Source of the DNA: Kiritimatiellales bacterium
Lineage (GTDB): Bacteria > Verrucomicrobiota > Kiritimatiellia > Kiritimatiellales > Pontiellaceae
NCBI GenBank assembly: GCA_030621805.1
Contig: JAUXGY010000097.1
Location: 1-6,605 of the forward strand
Direction: 5' to 3'
DNA length: 6,605 nucleotides
Shown here piece by piece: positions 1 through 6,099 of this stretch (positions are counted from its first letter, which is position 1; each line of letters opens with the position of its first letter). A program made the translations under genes and the position numbers. Under the pieces are notes generated by a model that was not told where the DNA came from, made no database searches, and saw only the letters and a list, made by a program, of their open reading frames with translations.

Positions 1-1992
1 AGGACCGTGCATCCCACCCATTTTTTCAAGGGTGCCGTCCGCGCGCTTCAAGTACGGAGGATTGTGTCCTGCATTCGTATAACGAAGTTCGCCTGTACGG
101 ACATTCAGTACGGCCGCCAATACCGTAACGAACATACAGGCAGGATTATCTTTGCTCAGCTCTTCATTTACACGGGTCATCACACTCGATGGAGAGGGAT
201 CGTCCATGATTCTGGATTTGATCAATGTTTTTGACACGGCCATGAAAAGTGCGGCCGGCACCCCTTTATCCGAGACATCGGCAATGCAAAAGAAAAAGTT
301 ATCGTCATCAATAAAGCAGTAATCAAAGAAGTCGCCGCCGACTTCACGTGCGGGTTGCAAGGTTGCATAAACCGCGATCTCTGGCCGACCTGGCATGGCA
401 GGATACAACAAGGGAAGCATACTCATCTGAATATCGCGCCCGACATTCAGCTCGCCCTCCATGCGTTCGTTGGAGCGCATGGTCTCCTTTAAGTTGGCCA
501 CGGATTGGTTAAGCTCCGACTCCATTTTCTGGAAAGCGACAGCCAAGGTTCCAACCTCATCAGGGTGTCGGGCGATCTCGGCAACATCTTTCGAAAAATG
601 GAACGGATCGGACTGGGCAAAGTCATGAAGGGAAAGCTCCTTCGAACAGCGGGTTAGTTTATTCAATGGGTTTGTTATGGATTTCGCGAAAAACACCGCC
701 AGAGCAATAATGCCTATAATCAGGATGAAAAAGGAAATCAAGATCCGGTTTCTCAACACCGTAACTTTATAAAAAGCCTCTTCTTTGTCTATTTCGCTCA
801 TGATGACCCAATGCATATCCGGGATATTGAGCGGCTTGTAGGAGGACAGCACCGGCACGTCCCTATAATCCGGGAATATTTTCGTATCAACCTCTCCTCG
901 CAATGCGGCTTCGGTTCCTGCGGTCCTTACTTCCTGAAGACCAATCGTGCTGTTGAGATTCTTGATCTCATGGATCGTTTCCGCCGGAAACCCAAGCCCT
1001 TCGATCATCTTGAAATAATTATCCCGATCCTCGATCAAAAAGCGCGACTGGTTCCGAAGCAGGTAGTCCTCGCCAACGATGTATGTTTCGCCACTTGCAC
1101 CCAATCCAACATTCGACCATTTCTGCTTATTGGTCATAATGGCGTTAATTCGATCAATCGGCATCTGGAAGAGCAATACTCCGACCAGTTCATTCCCCTC
1201 AAAGATGGGAGAACTGATGAAAGAGGCCTGATCATTGTAGGAAGGATGATAATTATCGAAATCAACCAATCGAACAAAATCCTTTTCCTCGGCATCCCGT
1301 GCGGCGAGAAAGGCCTCGGAAAAGTTGGTCTCCCGGTACGGGCCGGTTAACAGCGAAGTTCCATAGTCAACTTCCTTGAATACGGAATAGACAATGTGCC
1401 CGGTCTCTGGATCAACGAGAAAAATATCGTAGAACCCAAACTTTTCCAGATAACTCCGAATGATGGGATGATAGATTCCATGCACCTTGCTATAGGTACT
1501 GCCGTCTTCTGCGATATCGAGCTGGTGCTTGGATCCGGCGGGATGGGGACTTGATGAGATGTAAAGATCCTGAAGAATCCGAGTCGTAATATTTTCTGAC
1601 CAGTATTCTACATCGTGGTCTTCTTTCCCATGGTTTTTATATAGGCGAGGAAGAAATTCGTCCTCGTAGTATGCCCTCAATCTTGTATCGGCATCGGTCA
1701 TCGCTGCCTGAGAAATATTCAACTCATCATCAATCTTTTGGAAAGCCGATGTGAATGATTTTACCGCATCAATAATCATGCGGTCCTCCGACAGGGTCAT
1801 GACTTGATCACGAATAATCCGGATATAGTCCTCAACCTGATCCGCCTTCATCTCGCGAACCGCAGTCAACTTATTGAACGACTCCTCCTCCAAGGAGACC
1901 TTCGCCGATCTATAGCCGATCAAGCCCGAGATGCCCGCCGCAAGAACTCCAACAAAGGAGAGGATGAGCAGTAACTTTATTTTAATCGACAT
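1..1992 (-). CDS. Membrane-bound Cache-HAMP-SpoIIE (PP2C/RsbU-type) serine phosphatase, C-terminus cut by window edge
   Basis: 664 residues are visible and the frame is open to base 1, so the last part of the phosphatase domain (perhaps 80-100 residues) is missing. ATG at 1992 is preceded by AGGGGA at 1998-2003. A signal anchor lies at about residues 6-26 (LLLILSFVGVLAAGISGLIG). A long extracytoplasmic sensor region of dCache type follows to about 410, then TM2 at about 417-436 and a HAMP linker at 437-500. The SpoIIE/PP2C domain begins near 530, with metal-binding acidic residues in GGDFFD (D554, D557) and DVSDKG (D572, D575), then NAGHNPPYL near the edge. Family knowledge: such enzymes dephosphorylate a Ser/Thr on a STAS-domain anti-anti-sigma factor in response to a periplasmic ligand. 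The gene lies 46 nt after the RsbW-like kinase gene, which would be its antagonist. The ligand and the STAS partner cannot be named from this window. Confidence 0.93.
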   Translation of the reverse strand, partial: MSIKIKLLLILSFVGVLAAGISGLIGYRSAKVSLEEESFNKLTAVREMKADQVEDYIRIIRDQVMTLSEDRMIIDAVKSFTSAFQKIDDELNISQAAMTDADTRLRAYYEDEFLPRLYKNHGKEDHDVEYWSENITTRILQDLYISSSPHPAGSKHQLDIAEDGSTYSKVHGIYHPIIRSYLEKFGFYDIFLVDPETGHIVYSVFKEVDYGTSLLTGPYRETNFSEAFLAARDAEEKDFVRLVDFDNYHPSYNDQASFISSPIFEGNELVGVLLFQMPIDRINAIMTNKQKWSNVGLGASGETYIVGEDYLLRNQSRFLIEDRDNYFKMIEGLGFPAETIHEIKNLNSTIGLQEVRTAGTEAALRGEVDTKIFPDYRDVPVLSSYKPLNIPDMHWVIMSEIDKEEAFYKVTVLRNRILISFFILIIGIIALAVFFAKSITNPLNKLTRCSKELSLHDFAQSDPFHFSKDVAEIARHPDEVGTLAVAFQKMESELNQSVANLKETMRSNERMEGELNVGRDIQMSMLPLLYPAMPGRPEIAVYATLQPAREVGGDFFDYCFIDDDNFFFCIADVSDKGVPAALFMAVSKTLIKSRIMDDPSPSSVMTRVNEELSKDNPACMFVTVLAAVLNVRTGELRYTNAGHNPPYLKRADGTLEKMGGMHGP

Positions 1993-1994
1993 AG

Positions 1995-2038
1995 TATTCC
2001 CCTGATTGATTTAGCTACTTTTAGATTCTATTCCCCTG
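1995..2038 (-). repeat. 10-bp direct repeat spanning the intergenic gap
   Basis: CAGGGGAATA occurs twice on the minus strand, at 2029-2038 and at 1995-2004, with starts 34 nt apart. Together the copies nearly span the 46-nt gap between the RsbW-like gene and the phosphatase gene. The downstream copy supplies the ribosome binding site. It may be a small local duplication or chance. Confidence 0.5.
1998..2003 (-). promoter_or_regulatory. Shine-Dalgarno for the SpoIIE-type phosphatase
   Basis: AGGGGA lies 5 nt before the ATG at 1992 and fixes that start. The 10-mer CAGGGGAATA containing it also occurs 34 nt upstream, at 2029-2038, next to the preceding stop codon. Confidence 0.7.
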
Positions 2039-3313
2039 CTAACCTGCACTTTCCTGATCACCCGTTACGATCAGCAGGGTCACTACATTCTTTCCCGTTT
2101 GGCGATGATAAGCCACCTTGTTCATCATGGACCGCACCAAATATATGCCCAACCCGCCCATGGCTCGCTCATCCAGCGCGGCATCTACATCCGGAACATT
2201 CTGCCGGAAGGGATTAAAGGGCTTCCCGTCATCCAGAATACTGACCGCCAACCGATTGCCGCAAAGGGCCAGACTAATGCCGATCTCATGTTCGTGTTTG
2301 TCATCATAGGCAAACAAAATAATGTTACTGATCAACTCCTCGCACGAGAGGCGAACCTTACGGGCAACATCATCAGCCACATTCAATTGTTTGAGGAACA
2401 GGGCGGACTGCTTGCTCACCCTTTCCAGTTCAGCGGTCTGGTTCTTAATCGTCAGTTCAAGGCGAGCAACATCGTCTTCCTGCGGATTCCCCAGAAGCCT
2501 CAGCTCTGTGGGTCGGATGAAAAGGTGTAATCCCCCCGTGGCGAGGGCGACACCAATGACGGCCATGGGGAAAACCACCAGATTCACGGCAAACAATGGG
2601 AAACGTGCAAAAATCAAGCTAACCACCAGATTGCCATCGAACATTAAGCTGTCGAACTCATCATTCTTCGCAATCATCCAGAGGAAGAACATGGCATCGA
2701 GAACAATCATGCCGGTAAAGACAATGCGGATAAACGTCATGATATCGAAGGAGTGGAGGCATGTCCCCACGTAGACCGCCGTGGCGATGTATAATCCAAT
2801 CACAAAGAGTTGCCGCAGATGATTGGCATTCAGTTGTGCCGTACTCTGCCGTTCCACTCCTGCCCGTTTAATCAGGCGATTAAACACCGTGATCAGGTAA
2901 GTGATCGCGACAAGGCTGAGTACCTTCACAATGGCGATCTGAACGGGCTCCGAAAATTCGCCCGTGGCTACCGCTGCGTTCAGCTTGTAGAAATCCTTGA
3001 AAAAGCTCCGGAGAATCACCAATGCAATGAGCTCAAATTGCAGGCAGGCGGATTGCAAGGCACTTCTTGGAATAGCCGTAAGCAACTCGAACATTTCCTG
3101 GAGAAGAATGATGCCAAAGGGAATGGCAAGTTTGGAGAGGGCTTTGACCAGGAAGGCATCCAGATCGGTTAGCGGACTAATCTCCGTGGCCAGCATGATC
3201 AGGCTGCCTAAATAGAAAAGAATGGCAACCGCCACGAAAAGCGGCTTCGTACGCTCTTCTATCTTTTCCAGACGATCCGCAAATCCTCGAAGTAACTTAA
3301 AGACTGACTGCAC
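2039..3313 (-). CDS. Polytopic membrane protein with C-terminal RsbW/SpoIIAB-like ATPase (HATPase_c_2) domain
   Basis: 424 residues from GTG at 3313, which has GGGAG 7 nt upstream. The frame also extends to a TTG at 3406, but that codon has no Shine-Dalgarno and would add a polar 31-residue tail, so the GTG is preferred. The N-terminal half has about six or seven hydrophobic segments (about 24-43, 62-80, 90-104, 127-146, 167-187, 192-213, 234-262). A short, probably helical stretch at 282-310 leads into an ATP-binding domain: N-box SCEELISNIILFAY (N330), G1 box ILDDGKPFNP (D361/D362), G2 box GGLGIYLVRSMMN (386-398). No phosphoacceptor-histidine domain is seen, so this is a GHKL kinase of the anti-sigma type rather than a histidine kinase. 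Family knowledge: such domains phosphorylate STAS proteins and bind sigma factors. It is probably co-transcribed with the SpoIIE-type phosphatase. I do not recognise the membrane part as a named domain. Confidence 0.88.
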   Translation of the reverse strand: MQSVFKLLRGFADRLEKIEERTKPLFVAVAILFYLGSLIMLATEISPLTDLDAFLVKALSKLAIPFGIILLQEMFELLTAIPRSALQSACLQFELIALVILRSFFKDFYKLNAAVATGEFSEPVQIAIVKVLSLVAITYLITVFNRLIKRAGVERQSTAQLNANHLRQLFVIGLYIATAVYVGTCLHSFDIMTFIRIVFTGMIVLDAMFFLWMIAKNDEFDSLMFDGNLVVSLIFARFPLFAVNLVVFPMAVIGVALATGGLHLFIRPTELRLLGNPQEDDVARLELTIKNQTAELERVSKQSALFLKQLNVADDVARKVRLSCEELISNIILFAYDDKHEHEIGISLALCGNRLAVSILDDGKPFNPFRQNVPDVDAALDERAMGGLGIYLVRSMMNKVAYHRQTGKNVVTLLIVTGDQESAG

Positions 3314-3320
3314 AACTTTA

Positions 3321-3325
3321 CTCCC
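3321..3325 (-). promoter_or_regulatory. Shine-Dalgarno that decides the GTG start of the RsbW-like gene
   Basis: GGGAG ends 7 nt before the GTG at 3313-3311. No comparable site precedes the upstream in-frame TTG at 3406. Confidence 0.65.
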
Positions 3326-3521
3326 ATTTTTCCTAATCTGCTCTCCACAACTCCCGCGAAGACGTGACTCTGAACACAACGAAACACGCCTAAAAACGGT
3401 CAACAATCAATCGAGTTACTTAGATTGGTTATCGTATAAGCCAATTACGAAGGTACGAGATAAAACAGTGTGAATCGAGAGGAAAATCGGAAGGAAAGAG
3501 CGCAGGCTACGGCATCCAAGT

Positions 3522-3662
3522 CTAGCATTCTTCTTCGTGGCAGACGGTGTAGAGCCCGTTGAGCAATGACTCGAAGCGCGGGTCACCATGAAGCTTGGCG
3601 AGATCCGAATCGCCCTTAATCCAGTCATAGTCCTCGTACCCTTCTACATCCGGTTTTTTCTG
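3522..3662 (-). pseudogene. 3' remnant of a TPR-type protein gene
   Basis: The frame ends at TAG 3524-3522. It reads about 46 residues, including EGYEDYDWIKGDSDLAKL followed by HGDPRFESLLNGLYTV. The pattern (W-x5-D-L-x2-L-x2-D-P-R-F-x2-L-L) is the typical closing segment of bacterial TPR proteins, for example at the ends of TPR-bearing serine/threonine kinases and adenylate-cyclase-like proteins. The frame is closed upstream by a TAG at 3689-3687. No plausible start or ribosome binding site precedes it, and no earlier TPR units are found. I read it as the 3' stub of a deleted gene, in the same orientation as its neighbours. Identification is by motif recognition only. Confidence 0.6.
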
Positions 3663-3781
3663 TCTAAACTTCCTGACGGATTTTCTCTACCCACCCTTTT
3701 ACCGGCACCTACCACCAGCACATCCGACTCCTCTATCACCGGAAGCCCACAAGATTCTTCTGCGAATGGTCTCTGTGTCAT
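3644..3781 (-). pseudogene. 5' remnant of an FAD-dependent oxidoreductase gene
   Basis: An ATG at 3781, preceded by GAGGGG, opens a 45-codon frame ending at TAG 3646-3644. Residues 13-27 read LPVIEESDVLVVGAG. This is the usual N-terminal beta strand and the first glycines (GxGxxG) of the FAD-binding fold in oxidoreductases of the kind common in PVC bacteria. Right after GAG the similarity stops and a basic, non-family tail follows (KRVGRENPSGS). In the +1 frame, a short segment (VKGWVEKIRQEV then TAG at 3666-3664) looks like a protein C-terminus, which might be the other end of the same gene after an internal deletion. The remnant begins only 21 nt after the response regulator stop, so the gene was probably once the third gene of that operon. 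A translated micro-protein is possible but would be non-functional as an oxidoreductase. Confidence 0.6.
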
Positions 3782-3802
3782 TCGCCCCTCAAACGTATAC
3801 AC

Positions 3803-4498
3803 TCAGGATATGCGGTGCGACTCGGTTTCGACCCAGTGGATGGCTCGCTGCATAAGTTCGGTTCCACTCCGCAACTGGAGCTTATCCTTGATGTGTGCCC
3901 GGTAGGTCTCAATGGTTTTGACACTGAGATTGAGTTGCTCTGCAATTTCGCGTGTGGAGTTTCCGCGTCCAATCAGCTCGAACACCTCCAGCTCCCGCAG
4001 ACTCAGGGTTTCGGTGCCGGTTCGGGTGTCCTCTCCGTTACTGCGAAATGCCATCTTGAGCATCTGCGAGGACATAAACTTGCTCACATAGATTTCGCCT
4101 TCGAGTACTTTTTCGATGGCCTGGATCAATGTATTCGAGGCGGCCTGCTTCATCACATAACCACTGGCACCGGCGCGCAAGGCGTGTTCCGCATAGAGGG
4201 CCTCATCGTGCATCGACAGCACCAGCATGGGAATCTGCAAGCCAAGGTCATCGACCAGCTTGATGAGCTCCAGCCCATTGGAGTCCTCCAAAGAGATATC
4301 AACCAGAATCACATCCGGCCCCAGGGTCTTGAGCGCCTCCAACGCCTCCGAAACACTGCCGGCTTCCCCACAGACTTCGAGTCCCTCTTCCTGCTCAATC
4401 AGTTTAATCAATCCCTGCCGAACAATCGGGTGGTCGTCCACCAAGTAGACCTGTTTCTTTGACGGTTTCGAGACCTTGTTGTTTTTTGCTGTTGCCAT
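3803..4498 (-). CDS. NarL/FixJ-family response regulator (REC + LuxR-type HTH)
   Basis: 231 residues from ATG at 4498, which lies 4 nt after the kinase stop; GAAGG inside the kinase's last codons serves as ribosome binding site. The receiver domain spans about 16-135: acidic pair D21/D22 in VYLVDDHPIV, phosphoacceptor D67 in VILVDISL, S95 in LVLSMHDE, K117 in YVMKQ. The linker is about 140-163. The LuxR/GerE helix-turn-helix spans about 164-225 (LSLRELEVFELIGRG, then STREIAEQLNLSVKTIETY as the recognition helix region, ending in AHIKDKLQL). All receiver residues needed for phosphorylation are present. The tight spacing and matching families make it the cognate partner of the upstream histidine kinase. 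It should act as a DNA-binding transcription factor on unknown targets. The inverted repeat in the operon's own promoter is one possible binding site. The frame is open upstream to 4609, but that part only overlaps kinase coding sequence. Confidence 0.95.
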   Translation of the reverse strand: MATAKNNKVSKPSKKQVYLVDDHPIVRQGLIKLIEQEEGLEVCGEAGSVSEALEALKTLGPDVILVDISLEDSNGLELIKLVDDLGLQIPMLVLSMHDEALYAEHALRAGASGYVMKQAASNTLIQAIEKVLEGEIYVSKFMSSQMLKMAFRSNGEDTRTGTETLSLRELEVFELIGRGNSTREIAEQLNLSVKTIETYRAHIKDKLQLRSGTELMQRAIHWVETESHRIS

Positions 4499-4502
4499 AT
4501 TG

Positions 4503-5795
4503 CTATACCTTCGTTGCCAACGATTCATCGATTTCCAATCGGCAGACCACTTGGGTTCCCCCCTGCGGACTCGTACCAATATGCAACACGCCGCCAATGG
4601 CTGCCGCACGGTATTCCATGGTTTTCAACCCAATCCCAACAACATCCTCTTCGGGCTGAATCCAACGGCCATCATCCACTATATTGAGTTGCGACATACC
4701 ATTTATTTCGGAAACAATAATATCGATTCGGCTCGCCTCAGCATGCCGAATCGCATTGTTCACCGCCTCTTGCGCAATGCGGTATAGATGTGTTTCCACC
4801 GCCACATCAGGAAACTCAAGGGAATCGTCGAGATGGATTTCGCAGATCACATCACAGGTCGCGGTCGTATTTCGTGCAAGATCACGCAGCGATTTGTACA
4901 GTCCATGTTGCACAATTTCAGACGGCATCAGCCCGCGGGAGATTTGTCGAATCTGATTACTGGCTTCATCGGCCAACTCAGAAATCTGGGAAGCATCGCC
5001 ACTTCCAGTGTGCCCATCCTTTTCTAAAACATTCGACAAGGATCGACTCAGCAGGCTCATCCCAGTGAGCGTCTGCCCAATAGAGTCGTGAAGATCCTGC
5101 CCAATTCTTCTTCGCTCACGCGCAGTGACTTCCGCAAAATCCTCCATGCGCTGTCGCGGTGACACATCGCAAATTCCATACAACGTGCATTTATCCGCCG
5201 CGGAAAACTTTTTAATTTCCACCTCCCGTATGGAACCGTCCAAACAGGTAAAAACACAGCCTAGAATCGATTCGTTAGTATCGGCGGTACAGGCCTGCAG
5301 CACCTCGAAGTCCGACTCCTTGAACAGCTCCTGTACATTTATTCCAACCAGATCTTCGGCGGCATGGCCAAAAGATTCTGGAACACGGGAAGTAACCGAA
5401 CGGATCGCATGTGTAGCATCCACAAGGATTAAGCACATGCGTTCCTCTGCCAGTGCGCATACACACGGTTGCTCCGCCACATCTGGGTTTGAAGGAGGGG
5501 TGGTCACCTGCATGCATGCAAAACGCCACTTTCCCTTTTTACGCTCATACGGAAGAACATAGATATACTTTCGCCGACCCTCTCCGAAGGAAAGGGTCAT
5601 CGAAACGGCAGATCGGGTACGGATGGCATCGTGTAAAACCGGGTTCTCGGCAATGCGGGAAGGGGTTTCCATGAACTGAAATAGATCCTCATCGATTTCA
5701 TCAGGTCGGCATGCCCTGAAATGATGGTGAAACTTGAATTTTTCATCCACGACACAGAAAATCAAGGCCAACACCCCGTCGGGCGGTGATGCCAC
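4503..5795 (-). CDS. Soluble sensor histidine kinase, NarX/DegS type (HisKA_3 + HATPase_c) with PAS-like sensor region
   Basis: 430 residues from GTG at 5795, which has AAGGAG 6 nt upstream. The frame continues to a TTG at 5903, but that codon lies inside the predicted promoter, so it is rejected. No membrane segment or signal peptide is seen, so it should be cytoplasmic. Residues about 5-97 look like a degenerate PAS/sensor fold. Residues about 115-215 resemble a PAS domain (LILVDATHAIRSVT, then LVGINVQELF, then YGICDVSPRQRMED). The HisKA_3 dimerisation helix has ARERRRIGQDLHDSIGQ with the phosphorylated H236. The HATPase has N-box RIAQEAVNNAIRHA (N346/N347), VDDG (374-376) and GIGLKTMEYRAAAIGG (387 onward). 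The sensor half has many cysteines (14, 29, 94, 111, 113, 121, 168, 180, 184, 203, 209), which could fit redox or metal sensing but match no Fe-S motif that I know. It would phosphorylate the regulator encoded 4 nt downstream. Confidence 0.93.
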   Translation of the reverse strand: MASPPDGVLALIFCVVDEKFKFHHHFRACRPDEIDEDLFQFMETPSRIAENPVLHDAIRTRSAVSMTLSFGEGRRKYIYVLPYERKKGKWRFACMQVTTPPSNPDVAEQPCVCALAEERMCLILVDATHAIRSVTSRVPESFGHAAEDLVGINVQELFKESDFEVLQACTADTNESILGCVFTCLDGSIREVEIKKFSAADKCTLYGICDVSPRQRMEDFAEVTARERRRIGQDLHDSIGQTLTGMSLLSRSLSNVLEKDGHTGSGDASQISELADEASNQIRQISRGLMPSEIVQHGLYKSLRDLARNTTATCDVICEIHLDDSLEFPDVAVETHLYRIAQEAVNNAIRHAEASRIDIIVSEINGMSQLNIVDDGRWIQPEEDVVGIGLKTMEYRAAAIGGVLHIGTSPQGGTQVVCRLEIDESLATKV

Positions 5796-5801
5796 TATAG
5801 T

Positions 5802-5807
5802 CTCCTT
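5802..5807 (-). promoter_or_regulatory. Shine-Dalgarno that decides the GTG start of the histidine kinase
   Basis: AAGGAG ends 6 nt before the GTG at 5795-5793. It is the strongest ribosome binding site in the window. Confidence 0.8.
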
Positions 5808-5873
5808 ATGCGTTATACCGAACAATACACTCTCCAAACAACACCCGTTTTCAATAGTAAACAACCCGCATAA
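5806..5873 (-). promoter_or_regulatory. Possible leader hairpin touching the kinase ribosome binding site
   Basis: On the transcript, TTATGCG (5867-5873) is exactly complementary to CGCATAA (5806-5812), and the latter shares its last two bases with AAGGAG. The first arm would lie at about the first nucleotides of the mRNA predicted from the promoter. The loop is long (53 nt) and the stem has only 7 bp, so this may be chance. It is not a recognised riboswitch. Confidence 0.2.
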
Positions 5874-5881
5874 TTCAAGCC

Positions 5882-5910
5882 AGTTTACGGTTGAACCCCC
5901 CAACCGTCAA
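5882..5910 (-). promoter_or_regulatory. Sigma-70-type promoter of the kinase/regulator operon
   Basis: TTGACG (5905-5910), a 17-nt spacer and TAAACT (5882-5887) form a near-consensus promoter on the minus strand. The expected transcription start is near 5875, leaving a leader of about 80 nt before the GTG at 5795. The spacer carries a perfect inverted repeat, listed separately. Confidence 0.7.
5887..5907 (-). promoter_or_regulatory. Perfect 7-7-7 inverted repeat in the promoter spacer (candidate operator)
   Basis: ACGGTTG (5901-5907) and CAACCGT (5887-5893) are exact reverse complements separated by GGGGGTT. The repeat fills the spacer and enters both the -35 and the -10 hexamers. A dimeric protein bound there would block or reshape polymerase binding. 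The LuxR-type regulator encoded in the operon is an obvious but untested candidate. Confidence 0.5.
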
Positions 5911-6099
5911 GGATACCGCATCCCTTTTGCCACCCTTTATATATTCAGAGATACTCTCTTCTTTGCGTTCCTTCGCGGCTCATTCCTCCTTTTTCCGAAT
6001 CTAACGATAGACGGGAGAACCTATTTGCCATTTTTCTTCCAATTAAACTAATTCATGATCATTCTATTCATGTATTTTAAAAAAGACAGGAATTTTACT
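5911..6099. other. Divergent intergenic region upstream of the kinase operon and the ferredoxin gene
   Basis: Apart from the repeat at 5955-5985 I see no gene here. It should hold the ferredoxin promoter. TTGCCA at 6025-6030 could be a -35, but the best TAAACT (6044-6049) lies only 13 nt away and the hexamers at 17-18 nt are poor, so no promoter is called. The stretch 6026-6095 is AT-rich. Confidence 0.5.
5955..5985 (-). repeat. Short dispersed-type intergenic repeat (CCGCGAAG...ACGCAAAGAA class)
   Basis: The minus strand reads GAGCCGCGAAGGAACGCAAA followed by GAAG. Strings of this kind (CCGC(A/G)AAG and ACGCAAAG units) are familiar as multi-copy intergenic sequences in Verrucomicrobiota, Planctomycetota, Bacteroidota and related genomes, where they are often mistranslated as short NHAKAQRRKE-like peptides. 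Only one copy is in the window, so repetitiveness is inferred from recollection, not shown here. Confidence 0.4.

Larger units (their letters stand above)
3314..3802. other. Intergenic region with gene remnants between the two signalling gene pairs
   Basis: This 489-bp stretch has no intact gene that I can support. Its right part (3522-3781) holds two gene fragments listed separately. Its left part (3314-3521) should contain the leader of the RsbW-like gene. I see a TTGACC at 3398-3403 without an acceptable -10 at 16-18 nt, and a TATACGAT-like string further upstream without a -35, so no promoter is called. I found no GC-rich hairpin followed by a T-run, so read-through from the kinase/regulator operon cannot be excluded. 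Confidence 0.6.

Noticed and set aside
811..1350. Plus-strand frame of 179 codons
   Set aside because: It lies antisense inside the sensor region of the SpoIIE-type phosphatase, whose minus-strand translation shows clear domain structure; the plus frame has no recognisable family signature.
3398..3403. TTGACC as a -35 for the RsbW-like gene
   Set aside because: No acceptable -10 hexamer lies 16-18 nt downstream.
3314..3406. Longer N-terminus of the RsbW-like protein from TTG at 3406
   Set aside because: No Shine-Dalgarno precedes the TTG, and the GTG at 3313 has GGGAG at good spacing.
3416..3628. Minus-strand frame of 70 codons
   Set aside because: The peptide has no family-like features and overlaps the TPR remnant, which is convincing in a different frame of the same strand.
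3815..4462. Plus-strand frame of 215 codons
   Set aside because: It is a shadow of the response regulator; the minus strand has every receiver and HTH hallmark.
5796..5903. Longer N-terminus of the histidine kinase from TTG at 5903
   Set aside because: The TTG sits inside the promoter spacer, upstream of the expected transcription start, and the GTG at 5795 has a strong AAGGAG.
5944..5982. 12-codon minus-strand frame (MSREGTQRREYL) just after AGGAGG
   Set aside because: The AGGAGG is only 1 nt from the ATG, and the peptide is the translation of the dispersed-type repeat, so a leader peptide is unlikely.
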